A DNA stretch of 64,000 nt from Methylophaga sp. GTDB taxonomy: Bacteria; Pseudomonadota; Gammaproteobacteria; Nitrosococcales; Methylophagaceae. Position numbers and translations under genes: made by a program. The DNA lies in the NCBI GenBank assembly GCA_002733505.1, contig NVVW01000014.1, positions 1 through 64,000 of the forward strand. Direction: 5' to 3'. Below the pieces are notes generated by a model. That model ran no database searches. It was not told the DNA's origin and was given only the letters and a program-made list of their open reading frames with translations. Numbering within the stretch: the stretch's first letter is position 1; every line of letters begins with the position of its first letter. This document shows, one piece after another, positions 18,176 through 26,981 of this stretch.

Positions 18176-18605
18176 TTAATCGGTTGTTGATTTAATCCGA
18201 TGAATAGTTAAATATGCACCAATGTACTCTTCTTCTTGGCTTAGTCGTAAACCCATTATTTTCTTTAATACGCCGTACACGATATAGCCTCCACCAAAGG
18301 CAATGCTGATCCCTAATAGTGTGCCTATAAGCTGTGAAATAAGACTTACGCCACCTAATCCGCCCAAGGCTAGCTGCCCGAAGATCCCTGCAGCAATACC
18401 GCCCCAAACACCACAAATACCATGTAACGGCCATACACCTAATACATCGTCAATCTTCCATTTATTTTGCGTTAAGGTAAACATATAAACAAATAAGCCA
18501 CCAGCAACACCGCCAGTAATCAATGCGCCAAGAGGATGCATTACATCAGAACCGGCCATATAGCTACGAGGCCTGCAAGGGGGCCGTTATGGATGAAACC
18601 AGGAT
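18176..18605 (-). pseudogene. Ammonium transporter (Amt) C-terminal remnant
   Basis: The intact open stretch (18176-18559) encodes 127 residues typical of the last membrane helices of Amt proteins, including DDVLGVWPLHGICGVWGGIA. Just upstream, in a different frame (to about 18605), lies FIHNGPLAGLVAI, the preceding Amt segment; a one-base shift near 18557 separates the two. The first two thirds of a normal transporter of about 400 residues are missing. It is therefore both truncated and frameshifted and should not be functional. Confidence 0.85.
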
Positions 18606-18653
18606 CATAGTGCTACATTTCTATGATTACACTAAATTATCTTTTCGAGTAAT

Positions 18654-18682
18654 TTGGGTATCTCTGTGGTTTAACGTATAAT
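18654..18682 (+). promoter_or_regulatory. Sigma-70 promoter of yfgM-bamB-der
   Basis: TTGGGT (18654-18659), a 17-base spacer and a perfect TATAAT (18677-18682) lie 60 bases upstream of yfgM. It is the only clear promoter for the three-gene unit that follows. Confidence 0.6.
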
Positions 18683-18741
18683 TCCATGCTTTTATCACAG
18701 GTATATACTGTGCCCAAACATAATATTTGAGGAGAATGGAT

Positions 18742-19383
18742 GTGGATATTTACGCATCGGATGAGGAAAAAGGCGAAGATATAAAACGTTGGTGGCGAGA
18801 AAACGGGCGTTCAGTTATTTTAGGCTGTGTATTAGGTGGTGCAGTGATCTTTGGTGGACGTTACTGGATCGACTATAAACAAACACTTGCTGAAAATGCA
18901 TCATTGACATATCAGCAAGTTTCTCAAGCAATCCAGCAACAGCAGGTTGAAACTGCAGATAAGTTAACGCAGAAGCTATTTAGTGAATTTTCTAGCACGC
19001 CTTACGCTGTTTTTGCAGCATTTAGAATGGCTGCGCAGGCAGTTGAAAATGATGATAAAGAATCCGCTAAATTATATTTACAATGGGTGACGGATAATGC
19101 CTCATTGGCCGGTCATCTTGAAATAGCGCGATTACGCCAAGCAAAAATATTGGTTGATGAAGCAAAATATGAGCAAGCGCTTGAATTAACGATGCAATCA
19201 AAATCCGCTAGTTTTGCTTCACTATTTTCAGGGCTACGCGGTGATATTTTCCTTGCTATGGATAAAAAGTCGGATGCCCGTACTGCTTATCAAACTGCGA
19301 TGGCAGGTTTGGAGCAAGGTGATCCTCGTTTGGTTTTATTACAAATTAAATTAGATGACTTGGCTATTGAAAATGAGGGGTAA
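18742..19383 (+). CDS. yfgM: YfgM-like ancillary SecYEG/BamB-associated protein
   Basis: Inner-membrane protein with a periplasmic TPR-like domain that in E. coli binds the Sec translocon and PpiD. One membrane helix (about residues 24-42 of the product) is followed by TPR-type helices. The start is taken as GTG 18742 because E. coli YfgM begins with the matching M-E-I-Y (here V-D-I-Y) and the ribosome site gaggag is 7 bases away; the ATG at 18736 is too close to it. The gene overlaps bamB by 11 bases. Confidence 0.88.
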   Translation: MDIYASDEEKGEDIKRWWRENGRSVILGCVLGGAVIFGGRYWIDYKQTLAENASLTYQQVSQAIQQQQVETADKLTQKLFSEFSSTPYAVFAAFRMAAQAVENDDKESAKLYLQWVTDNASLAGHLEIARLRQAKILVDEAKYEQALELTMQSKSASFASLFSGLRGDIFLAMDKKSDARTAYQTAMAGLEQGDPRLVLLQIKLDDLAIENEG

Positions 19384-20545
19384 GTTAGACAAAATTGCCT
19401 TGAGATTATTGCTGATATCCATGCTGGTGGGACTAAGTGGTTGTGGCACTGTAAAAGGCTGGTTAGAAGAAGAATCTTATGAACTGCCTCCTACTGAATT
19501 AGTTGAATTTACGGCAGAGTTTACCCCTGTTAAATTATGGTCGACAGATACGGGCGGCGGTAGTGATAGTGACTACAGTGATATTGCCGTCTGGTTACAG
19601 AATGAGATGGCTGTTGTTGTCGATTATGAAGGTGATGTCAGTGCTTATAATGCTGCAACGGGTGGCAGACTATGGCAGGTGTCATTGGATGTTCCTGTTA
19701 TTACCGGAGCAGGTGGAGGAGAAGGATTGATTCTCATCGGCACGCAAGAAGGTGAAGTTTTAGCCTTAGATGAGACTAATGGTGATTTATTGTGGAAGCA
19801 ACAGCTAACAAGCGAGGTGCTTGCACCACCCAAAGCAGCAAACGGTGTTGTAGTTGCCCGGACTGCCGATGGTAGAATGCGTGGGTTTTCTGCCACAGAT
19901 GGTACGGTATTGTGGAATTATCAACGTAAAGTACCGTTGTTAAGTTTGCGAGGAGCAAGCGCCGCTATGATAGCTGGTGATAAGGTTATTGCAGGTTATG
20001 CTAGTGGCAAACTTGTCGCCTTATCTATTAAAGATGGTCAGGTTGTTTGGGAAAAAAGTGTGGCGGTATCAAGAGGTCGTTCGGAGCTTGAAAGATTAGT
20101 CGATATTGATGCCGACCCGGTTATTAAGAATGGTGTTGTCTATGCCGTAGCTTATAATGGCCAAGTTGCAGCTTTTGATCTTGAAACGGGTCAGAAGCTA
20201 TGGTCTCGCGACATGTCTTCTCGTTCAGGTTTAGATGTTGCGAGCAGCAATAATGTTTATATTAGTGACGATATGGATTATGTTTGGGCATTACAAGGCA
20301 GAGATGCGCTCTGGCGGCAGACGCGTTTATTGCGACGAAAATTGACCGCCCCGGTTGTGGTAGGAAACCACGTTCTGGTAGGTGATTTTGAAGGCTATGT
20401 GCACTGGATCTCTCGAGATGATGGTCGCTTTGTTGCACGTACGCAGATTTCAAAATCGGCCATTCGAAGTAAACCTGCTGTAAAAAATGATATTGTTTAT
20501 ATTCTTGCTAACGATGGTGAGTTAACCGCTTTTAGGATCCAATAG
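19373..20545 (+). CDS. bamB: Outer membrane assembly lipoprotein BamB
   Basis: Beta-propeller lipoprotein of the BAM complex. ATG 19373 gives a lipoprotein signal peptide ending LVGLSGC, with the lipidated cysteine near residue 23. The rest is a series of PQQ-like blades with repeats such as 'A.DGT.LWNY' and 'DLETGQKLW', making an eight-bladed propeller. About 390 residues, the usual length. Its start overlaps yfgM and its stop abuts der. Confidence 0.95.
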   Translation: MRGKLDKIALRLLLISMLVGLSGCGTVKGWLEEESYELPPTELVEFTAEFTPVKLWSTDTGGGSDSDYSDIAVWLQNEMAVVVDYEGDVSAYNAATGGRLWQVSLDVPVITGAGGGEGLILIGTQEGEVLALDETNGDLLWKQQLTSEVLAPPKAANGVVVARTADGRMRGFSATDGTVLWNYQRKVPLLSLRGASAAMIAGDKVIAGYASGKLVALSIKDGQVVWEKSVAVSRGRSELERLVDIDADPVIKNGVVYAVAYNGQVAAFDLETGQKLWSRDMSSRSGLDVASSNNVYISDDMDYVWALQGRDALWRQTRLLRRKLTAPVVVGNHVLVGDFEGYVHWISRDDGRFVARTQISKSAIRSKPAVKNDIVYILANDGELTAFRIQ

Positions 20546-21964
20546 ATGAAGGCTGTTATCGCCCTAGTGGGGCGGCCAAATGTTGGAAAATCCACCTTAT
20601 TTAATCGTTTAACTCATCGCCGGGATGCATTGGTTGCCGATATTTCAGGTTTAACACGCGATAGAATTTATGGCACAGTTAAAAATGATGACTGTGATTT
20701 CATCTTAATTGATACCGGTGGTTTGACGGATCAAGGCGATGAGATGTCTGACTTGATGCGTAAGCAGGCTGATTTAGCGATAGAAGAAGCGGATTTGGTT
20801 TTCTTCATAGTGGATGGTCGCGCGGGTTTGCTAGGTGATGATCAAGTGATAGCGCAACAATTACGTAGCATTAATAAGCCAACCATTTTGATTGTTAATA
20901 AAGCAGAAGGTGAGAAAAAAGAAATAATTTCTGCAGAGTTTTACGCCATTGGTTTAGGTGAGCCACAGGTGATTTCAGCCTCTCAAGGTCGGGGCATTGC
21001 GCCTTTGCTGGATGAGCTTAAGCAGCGTGTACCTAGTGTATTAAAAGAAGAGGCTGATGTTGAGCATGAAAATGATGTGCAAGATAAAGGTATTCGATTA
21101 GCCGTATTAGGTCGGCCGAACGTAGGTAAATCTACACTGATTAATCGTATTATGGGTGAAGAACGTGTGGTTGCCTTCGATGAGCCGGGCACGACACGGG
21201 ACAGTATCCACATTCCCTTTGAGAAAGATGGCACTGAATATACCTTGATTGATACGGCGGGCGTACGACGGCGCTCAAAAGTATCAGAAATGCTTGAGAA
21301 ATTTAGCATTGTTAAAACGTTACAAGCACTTGAAGATGCCAATGTCGTATTGCTAGTGCTAGATGCACATGAAGGCATTGTTGAACAAGATCTTCATTTG
21401 GCCGGCTTGATTATTCAAAGTGGCCGAGCAGTGGTTATTGCTGTAAATAAATGGGATGGATTGGATAAAGAAGAACGTGAATGGGTGACCTCTAATGTAG
21501 AGCGTCGCTTACCTTTCTTACATTTTGCCAATACCCATTTTATTTCGGCATTACATGGTAGCGGTGTAGGCTTGTTATTTAAATCGGTGAAACAAGCCTA
21601 TAGTTCTGCGATGTCACAGATCCCAACACCACGATTAACACGGGTTCTAGAAGATGCAGTTGCTGATCATCAACCGCCTCTAGTTGGTGGGCGTCGAATT
21701 AAATTCCGCTATGCGCATTTAGGGGGCAAAAACCCACCGCGTATTATTATTCATGGCAATCAGACGGATGCAACCCCGAATAGTTATAAACGCTATTTGG
21801 AAAATACCTTTCGTGATGTGTTGAAATTGCACGGTACACCGATAGTGATTGAGTTTAAGAAAGGCGACAATCCTTTCAGAGGTAAAAAGAAAAAATCAAC
21901 GGATAAGAACATGATGGCTAAACGGCAGCCAGTCGTTAAATATAGAAATAAGCATTCTAAGTAA
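20546..21964 (+). CDS. der: Ribosome assembly GTPase Der (EngA)
   Basis: Double-GTPase needed for 50S subunit assembly. Two complete G domains are seen, each with GRPNVGKST (near residues 8 and 189), D-T-x-G switch motifs (DTGGL, DTAGV) and NKxD (NKAE in the first, NKWD in the second). A C-terminal KH-like domain with GGRRIKFRY follows near residue 380. At 472 residues with a lysine-rich tail it is typical. It begins right after the bamB stop. Confidence 0.97.
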   Translation: MKAVIALVGRPNVGKSTLFNRLTHRRDALVADISGLTRDRIYGTVKNDDCDFILIDTGGLTDQGDEMSDLMRKQADLAIEEADLVFFIVDGRAGLLGDDQVIAQQLRSINKPTILIVNKAEGEKKEIISAEFYAIGLGEPQVISASQGRGIAPLLDELKQRVPSVLKEEADVEHENDVQDKGIRLAVLGRPNVGKSTLINRIMGEERVVAFDEPGTTRDSIHIPFEKDGTEYTLIDTAGVRRRSKVSEMLEKFSIVKTLQALEDANVVLLVLDAHEGIVEQDLHLAGLIIQSGRAVVIAVNKWDGLDKEEREWVTSNVERRLPFLHFANTHFISALHGSGVGLLFKSVKQAYSSAMSQIPTPRLTRVLEDAVADHQPPLVGGRRIKFRYAHLGGKNPPRIIIHGNQTDATPNSYKRYLENTFRDVLKLHGTPIVIEFKKGDNPFRGKKKKSTDKNMMAKRQPVVKYRNKHSK

Positions 21965-21988
21965 TAGAATTACTAATAATGCTACGGT

Positions 21989-22327
21989 CTATAGCAGACC
22001 TTCGTTATCATCCACCAGATTATCAAGGTTAGTCAGATGCCCCCGTATTGCTTCCCGATTCACTAATTTTTCTCGTGCCGCTAAAGGTAAATCAGTAAAC
22101 AGAATTATTTTCTTATCTATAAGTGTGTAGACCAGATCTTCAATTACACGAACTAAGTTCAGATCAGATTCTGCTAATATAGCTCTGGCATCATCACTTT
22201 TCACTGAATGCGTCATATAACTTATTAGTTCAGGGTTATCTAGGGCTAGATATTCTTGTGCGTTGTCTTGTTTTTCATCAAATATTGCAACAATATTAGC
22301 TGATGCATCTCGTTGAATATATGCCAT
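21989..22327 (-). CDS. Conserved hypothetical protein, 112 residues
   Basis: I recognise a small gammaproteobacterial family often mislabelled as a tryptophan synthase beta-like protein. The pattern begins MAYIQRDASANIVAIFDEKQ, a beta hairpin, and continues with an acidic helical part containing DLNLVRVIEDLVYTLIDKK and FTDLPLAAREKL. There are no membrane segments, no cysteines and no catalytic motif. It stands alone between der and the secretion operon. Function unknown. Confidence 0.75.
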   Translation of the reverse strand: MAYIQRDASANIVAIFDEKQDNAQEYLALDNPELISYMTHSVKSDDARAILAESDLNLVRVIEDLVYTLIDKKIILFTDLPLAAREKLVNREAIRGHLTNLDNLVDDNEGLL

Positions 22328-22450
22328 AATAATTATCCATGTTTATAGTGTTTAATCTTAAAAGCAATTGTATCATCTGAAGTAGCTATCACCAACAGGC
22401 CTAGAATTTGCATCAATTTATTCGAATGTGATTTTAAGAATATATAAAAT

Positions 22451-22489
22451 AGAGAATAGAAACTGGGATCAAGCTCTCTATTCTTTTTT
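22451..22489 (+). terminator. Possible weak intrinsic terminator before the secretion operon
   Basis: agagaatag (22451-22459) can pair with ctattcttt (22478-22486), and the descending arm merges with a run of six T. The stem is weak and the loop long, so it could be a weak terminator or leader structure on the plus strand. Confidence 0.3.
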
Positions 22490-22565
22490 AATTAAGGTGA
22501 TAGAGCTTCACTGTATAGTAAGGTATGATGAAGCGTTGCTACAATTTTGGATAGTCTGATAAACG

Positions 22566-24746
22566 ATGGATAATGATACTACACAGCAAGAACCAGCATC
22601 ACCACAATGGGATGCAGAAGAGGGTCAGCATACACTTGATGATCCGTTATTATTCTGTCTGACGGTATTAACAAAGCTACTGAATAAACCACATAGTGCA
22701 GCTTCATTAAGTGCAGGATTGCCCCTAGTTGATAATAAGTTAACACCAAAATTATTTTCACGAGCTGCAGAGCGAGCAGGACTTTCATCTAAAACTGTTA
22801 AACGACCACTGCGTAAGATCTCTAATTTAGTGTTACCTGCTGTGCTATTACTTGAGAATAGTACCGCGTGTGTTGTACTCAAATTTAAAAAGGATACAGC
22901 CCGAGTTATCTTTGCAGAAACAGGAGAGGGCGAAGTAGAGGTCTCACTAGAGGAGTTACAACAATACTACACAGGTTATGCTATTTTTATTAAAGCGGTT
23001 CATAACTTTGATACGCGAACGCAGCACAGTGAAATCCCACGAACTAAGCATTGGTTTTGGGGCACAATATTACGGTTCTGGCCTATCTATGGTGAAGTTT
23101 TTATTGCCTCCATTTTGGTTAATGCATTTGCTTTAGCATTACCCTTATTTGTGATGAATGTGTATGACCGTGTTGTTCCCAATCATGCGCTTGAAACATT
23201 GTGGGTGTTAGCCATTGGTGTTGCAACGGTATTTGTTTTCGATCTTTTATTGCGAACGCTTCGTGGTTATTTTATTGATGTGGCCGGCAAAAAAGCCGAC
23301 GTTATTTTGTCCTCGACCATTTTCGAAAAAGTACTGAATATTAAAATGGCAGCACGATCTAACTCCGTAGGATCATTTGCCAATAGCATGCAAGAATTTG
23401 AGTCTTTTCGAGATTTTTTCACATCAACTACGCTAACAACATTGATTGATGTGCCGTTTACCTTCTTATTTATTTTTGTGATTTGGACCCTAGGTGGCGA
23501 GCTAGCATATATACCTTTGGTTGCTATTCCACTGGCTCTTTTGGTGAGTCTCATTGTTCAGATCCCATTAAGCCGTTCTGTTAAACAGCTTTTTCAGCAT
23601 TCAGGGCAGAAAAGTGCAACCTTAATTGAAACATTAACCGGGCTTGAGACCATTAAAAGTATCGGCGCCGAATCTCTTATTCAACGTAAATGGGAACAAA
23701 CAATTGGTTTTATTGCAAAATATAGCCATCAAACGCGCATTTTGTCATCGATAGCGGTTAATTTTACTTCTTTTTTACAGCAAATGGCTTCGGTGAGTAT
23801 CGTGGTATTTGGGGTCTATAAAATAGCTGAAGGCGAAATTACCATAGGGGCATTGATTGCCTGCACTATTTTAACCGGACGTGCTTTAGCGCCGTTAGGG
23901 CAAGTTGCCAGCATATTAACACGTTATCATCAATCAAAGGCAGCATTAAGCTCACTGAATCATTTAATGAGTTTGCCGGTTGAAAGGCCTTCAGGTAGAG
24001 AGTTTTTACACCGACCTGATTTTAAAGGTGGAATTGAATTTAAAAAGGTTACTTTTCGTTATCCTGAGCAACCGATTGACGCGCTATCAGAAGTTTCATT
24101 CACCATAAAGCCAAAAGAGAAAGTAGCTTTTATTGGTCGGATCGGTTCAGGTAAAAGCTCGATTGAAAAATTAATATTAGGGCTTTATGAGCCAAGTGAA
24201 GGCGCTATTTTATTAGATGGCACGGATATAAGGCAGGTTGATCCTGTGGATTTACGCCGACATGTGGGCTATGCACCACAAGATGTAGTGCTATTTTTTG
24301 GCAGTATTCGCGACAATATTGTCATGGGCTCGCCATTTGCAAATGATGCTGCTGTGCTCAAAGCGGCAGAAACTGCAGGTGTAACTGAATTTGTTAATCG
24401 TCATCCGGCAGGCTATGACATGCCAGTAGGCGAAAGGGGCGAAGGCTTGTCAGGCGGGCAAAGACAAAGCGTGACCATAGCAAGAGCGCTATTATTAGAT
24501 CCGCCGATCTTAATTTTGGATGAACCCACAAATGCAATGGATAACAGTACCGAAGATCAATTTAAAGCAAAATTATCAGCAACGTTAGCAGATAGGACCT
24601 TACTACTCGTTACCCACAAATCATCGCTGCTAAGCTTGGTAGATAGAATTATTGTTATGGATCAGGGGCGACTCATTGCTGATGGATCGCGAGAACAAAT
24701 ATTAGAGGCCTTAAGAAAAGGTCACATTAAAGTGTCAAAAGGCTAA
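22566..24746 (+). CDS. Type I secretion ABC transporter, LapB/LssB type
   Basis: Exports large RTX-type adhesins through a TolC channel. The N-terminal 140 residues are a C39-like domain without a recognisable peptidase active site, as in LapB-type transporters. Membrane helices span about residues 165-440. The ATPase has Walker A GRIGSGKSS near residue 524, signature LSGGQRQ near 626 and Walker B ILILDEPTNAMD near 650. At 726 residues it is normal. It is followed after 11 bases by the fusion protein. No giant adhesin or LapD/LapG control pair lies nearby, so the cargo must be encoded elsewhere. Confidence 0.9.
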   Translation: MDNDTTQQEPASPQWDAEEGQHTLDDPLLFCLTVLTKLLNKPHSAASLSAGLPLVDNKLTPKLFSRAAERAGLSSKTVKRPLRKISNLVLPAVLLLENSTACVVLKFKKDTARVIFAETGEGEVEVSLEELQQYYTGYAIFIKAVHNFDTRTQHSEIPRTKHWFWGTILRFWPIYGEVFIASILVNAFALALPLFVMNVYDRVVPNHALETLWVLAIGVATVFVFDLLLRTLRGYFIDVAGKKADVILSSTIFEKVLNIKMAARSNSVGSFANSMQEFESFRDFFTSTTLTTLIDVPFTFLFIFVIWTLGGELAYIPLVAIPLALLVSLIVQIPLSRSVKQLFQHSGQKSATLIETLTGLETIKSIGAESLIQRKWEQTIGFIAKYSHQTRILSSIAVNFTSFLQQMASVSIVVFGVYKIAEGEITIGALIACTILTGRALAPLGQVASILTRYHQSKAALSSLNHLMSLPVERPSGREFLHRPDFKGGIEFKKVTFRYPEQPIDALSEVSFTIKPKEKVAFIGRIGSGKSSIEKLILGLYEPSEGAILLDGTDIRQVDPVDLRRHVGYAPQDVVLFFGSIRDNIVMGSPFANDAAVLKAAETAGVTEFVNRHPAGYDMPVGERGEGLSGGQRQSVTIARALLLDPPILILDEPTNAMDNSTEDQFKAKLSATLADRTLLLVTHKSSLLSLVDRIIVMDQGRLIADGSREQILEALRKGHIKVSKG

Positions 24747-24757
24747 GGAGAATAATC

Positions 24758-26089
24758 ATGGCTTGGTTTAAACGAGCTCATCCTGATGATGCTGAATTTA
24801 TGTCAGAAGTGAGTGCTGCCACACTTGAATCAGTACACAGTGCAGGTCATTCACTGTTGTTTTTTAGTTTAGCTTTTTTCCTTGTTGCAGGTTGGTGGGC
24901 TTATGAAACTGATTTAGATGAAGTAACGCGTGGAGAAGGCAAGGTGGTGCCTTCAAGTAAAATCCAAATTATTCAGAATTTAGAAGGGGGTATTTTGTCT
25001 GAAGTTTTGGTGGCTGAAGGAGATATGGTCGAAAAAGGTCAGATCCTGCTCAAAATTGACGATACGCGCTTTGCATCGTCATTCAGGGAAACGGAATTAA
25101 AGCATTATGAATTACTTGTTCGTAGCGTAAGATTAAAAGCAGAAAGCGAGGGAGCTAAGTTTGTATTGCCGGAAAATATCATTAAGCAGCAGCCTTATCT
25201 CGCAGAAAATGAAATGGCATTATATCAATCACGGCAGTTAGCATTGAAGTCTGCAATTAGTGTATTAAAGCAACAAGAAGCGCAGCGTAGGCAAGAATTG
25301 GTTGAACGCGGATCAAAGCAAAAGCAATTACAAAAAAGCTATGAGTTAAGTGACCAAGAGCTGAAAATGTCAGAGCCTTTAGTTGAGGCTGGTGTTATGT
25401 CGGAGGTTGAGCTACTGCGGATCAAACGTACAGCTAATGATTTATATGGTGAGATGGAAGCGAACAGGCTTGCTATCCCTCGCGTGCAATCATCACTCAA
25501 TGAGGTGTGGCAAAAAATTGCCGAACAAAAGGCACAATTTAGAACGGAAGCGGCCGTTCAGTTTTCTGAAGTAAATGCTGAATTTGCTCGTACTAAAGAA
25601 GCTATTTTTTCACAAAAAGATAGAGTTACACGCACTCAGGTGAGATCGCCAGTAAAAGGAACAATTAAACAGTTAAAAATTAATACTGTGGGAGGAATTA
25701 TTCAGCCTGGCATGGATCTTGTAGAGATTGTACCTGTAGAGGACAATTTGTTAATTGAAGCAAAGATTAGACCTGCGGATATTGCATTTTTACGACCCGG
25801 TCAAGAGGCAATGATTAAGCTGACAGCTTATGATTTTTCTATTTATGGCGGATTACCCGCTAAACTTGAAAGGATCAGTGCCGATACAATAGAAGACGAT
25901 AAAAATGAGAGCTTTTATTTGATTTATCTGAGGACAGATAAAAACTATATTGAGAGTAATAAAGGTAATTTAAATATCATCCCAGGAATGACAACCAGTG
26001 TTGATATTTTAACAGGCAAGAAGTCTGTTTTAGATTATTTATTAAAACCAATATTAAAAGCTAGGAATGAAGCACTACGAGAGCGTTGA
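24758..26089 (+). CDS. HlyD-family membrane fusion protein, LapC type
   Basis: Periplasmic adaptor linking the ABC transporter to TolC. It has a short cytoplasmic N-terminus, one membrane helix (about residues 30-50), a lipoyl-like segment with IQNLEGGIL and EGDMVEKGQILL, a long coiled coil (about residues 110-285) and the returning half VRSPVKGTIKQLKIN. Length of 443 residues fits the family. Its stop overlaps the start of the regulator gene by four bases (TTGA). Confidence 0.92.
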   Translation: MAWFKRAHPDDAEFMSEVSAATLESVHSAGHSLLFFSLAFFLVAGWWAYETDLDEVTRGEGKVVPSSKIQIIQNLEGGILSEVLVAEGDMVEKGQILLKIDDTRFASSFRETELKHYELLVRSVRLKAESEGAKFVLPENIIKQQPYLAENEMALYQSRQLALKSAISVLKQQEAQRRQELVERGSKQKQLQKSYELSDQELKMSEPLVEAGVMSEVELLRIKRTANDLYGEMEANRLAIPRVQSSLNEVWQKIAEQKAQFRTEAAVQFSEVNAEFARTKEAIFSQKDRVTRTQVRSPVKGTIKQLKINTVGGIIQPGMDLVEIVPVEDNLLIEAKIRPADIAFLRPGQEAMIKLTAYDFSIYGGLPAKLERISADTIEDDKNESFYLIYLRTDKNYIESNKGNLNIIPGMTTSVDILTGKKSVLDYLLKPILKARNEALRER

Positions 26090-26751
26090 ATAAATTGAAT
26101 ATAGTAGCAACTGACATAAACCCAGCGGGAATAGTTTTATATTTGGTTTTAGCCGATAATGAACTACGGGCAACGATTCAGACTGGATTGCCTCAAGAAT
26201 ATAATAGCAGCTGTTTTGAGACGGTTAGTGAGTTGTTTAAAGCTATCTCTAATGAGCAGCCAGCACTAATCTTGTGTCATAACGACTTATTAAGCGAAAA
26301 CAATATTGCGCTATCGTCAATTAAAATGCTTACTTCTGCGCGTATTTTGTTAATGGGCTCTACGCAAACTATAGATGAACAAATTGCATCACTCAAACAA
26401 GGAGCGAGAGGGTATTTTGATAGTTCTTCACCAATAGAAAAGATATATGATGCGCTTTATAGCGTGTTGCACGGAGAAGTATGGGTCAAACGAGATGTTA
26501 TTTCTGAATTAATTGACGGGCTAGCTAATGCGCCTGAGGTCTCAGCAGAACAACGCGCGCTATTATCGCAATTAACACCCAAAGAAATAGATGTTGCAGA
26601 GCAGGTGAGTCATGGTGCAACCAACAAAATGATAGCTAAACAAATGGCTATTACGGAACGCACGGTAAAGGCCCATTTAACCGCTATTTTTCAGAAGTTA
26701 GCCGTCTCAGATCGTTTGGCGCTTGCCATATTATTCCGCGACTTACGATAA
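26086..26751 (+). CDS. LuxR-type regulator with an atypical receiver domain
   Basis: A 221-residue protein with a receiver-like N-terminal domain (about 1-125) and a C-terminal LuxR helix-turn-helix (about 155-221), with LTPKEIDVAEQVSHGATNKM and AITERTVKAHLTAIFQKL. In the receiver, the site for the phosphoryl-accepting Asp reads LILCHND, so the Asp is replaced by His, and the conserved Lys after GYF is replaced by Ser. It is therefore probably phosphorylation-independent. Start TTG 26086 overlaps the adaptor gene; TTG 26095 is possible. Its place inside the secretion operon suggests control of secretion or adhesin genes. Confidence 0.82.
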   Translation: MNKLNIVATDINPAGIVLYLVLADNELRATIQTGLPQEYNSSCFETVSELFKAISNEQPALILCHNDLLSENNIALSSIKMLTSARILLMGSTQTIDEQIASLKQGARGYFDSSSPIEKIYDALYSVLHGEVWVKRDVISELIDGLANAPEVSAEQRALLSQLTPKEIDVAEQVSHGATNKMIAKQMAITERTVKAHLTAIFQKLAVSDRLALAILFRDLR

Positions 26752-26853
26752 AATACTACCCGACCTTATTTTTACTTTGTAAAGTACATTAAATTGTATT
26801 AAACTGCCAACTGCGTCACATTATGACAAAACTGAGTGATATGACACGTTGTT

Positions 26854-26876
26854 GAATTTAAGAATATCTTAAGTTC
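26854..26876. promoter_or_regulatory. Palindrome upstream of the TolC-like gene, candidate operator
   Basis: The 23-base sequence at 26854-26876 (gaatttaaga, then t-centred, then tcttaagttc) has ten-base arms that pair throughout apart from one G-T pair. It lies 105 bases before the TolC-like gene, within the 230-base gap after the LuxR-type regulator gene. The symmetry suits a dimeric regulator; which protein binds is unknown. Confidence 0.4.
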
Positions 26877-26981
26877 AGGAAAGAGATACGCTGTTATTGT
26901 TTCTTTAATACTGGTAGATGTAAGAGTTGGTATTGATTTTGCCTAGTTTCGATTACAAACCATTTTGAGAATATACTAAAT

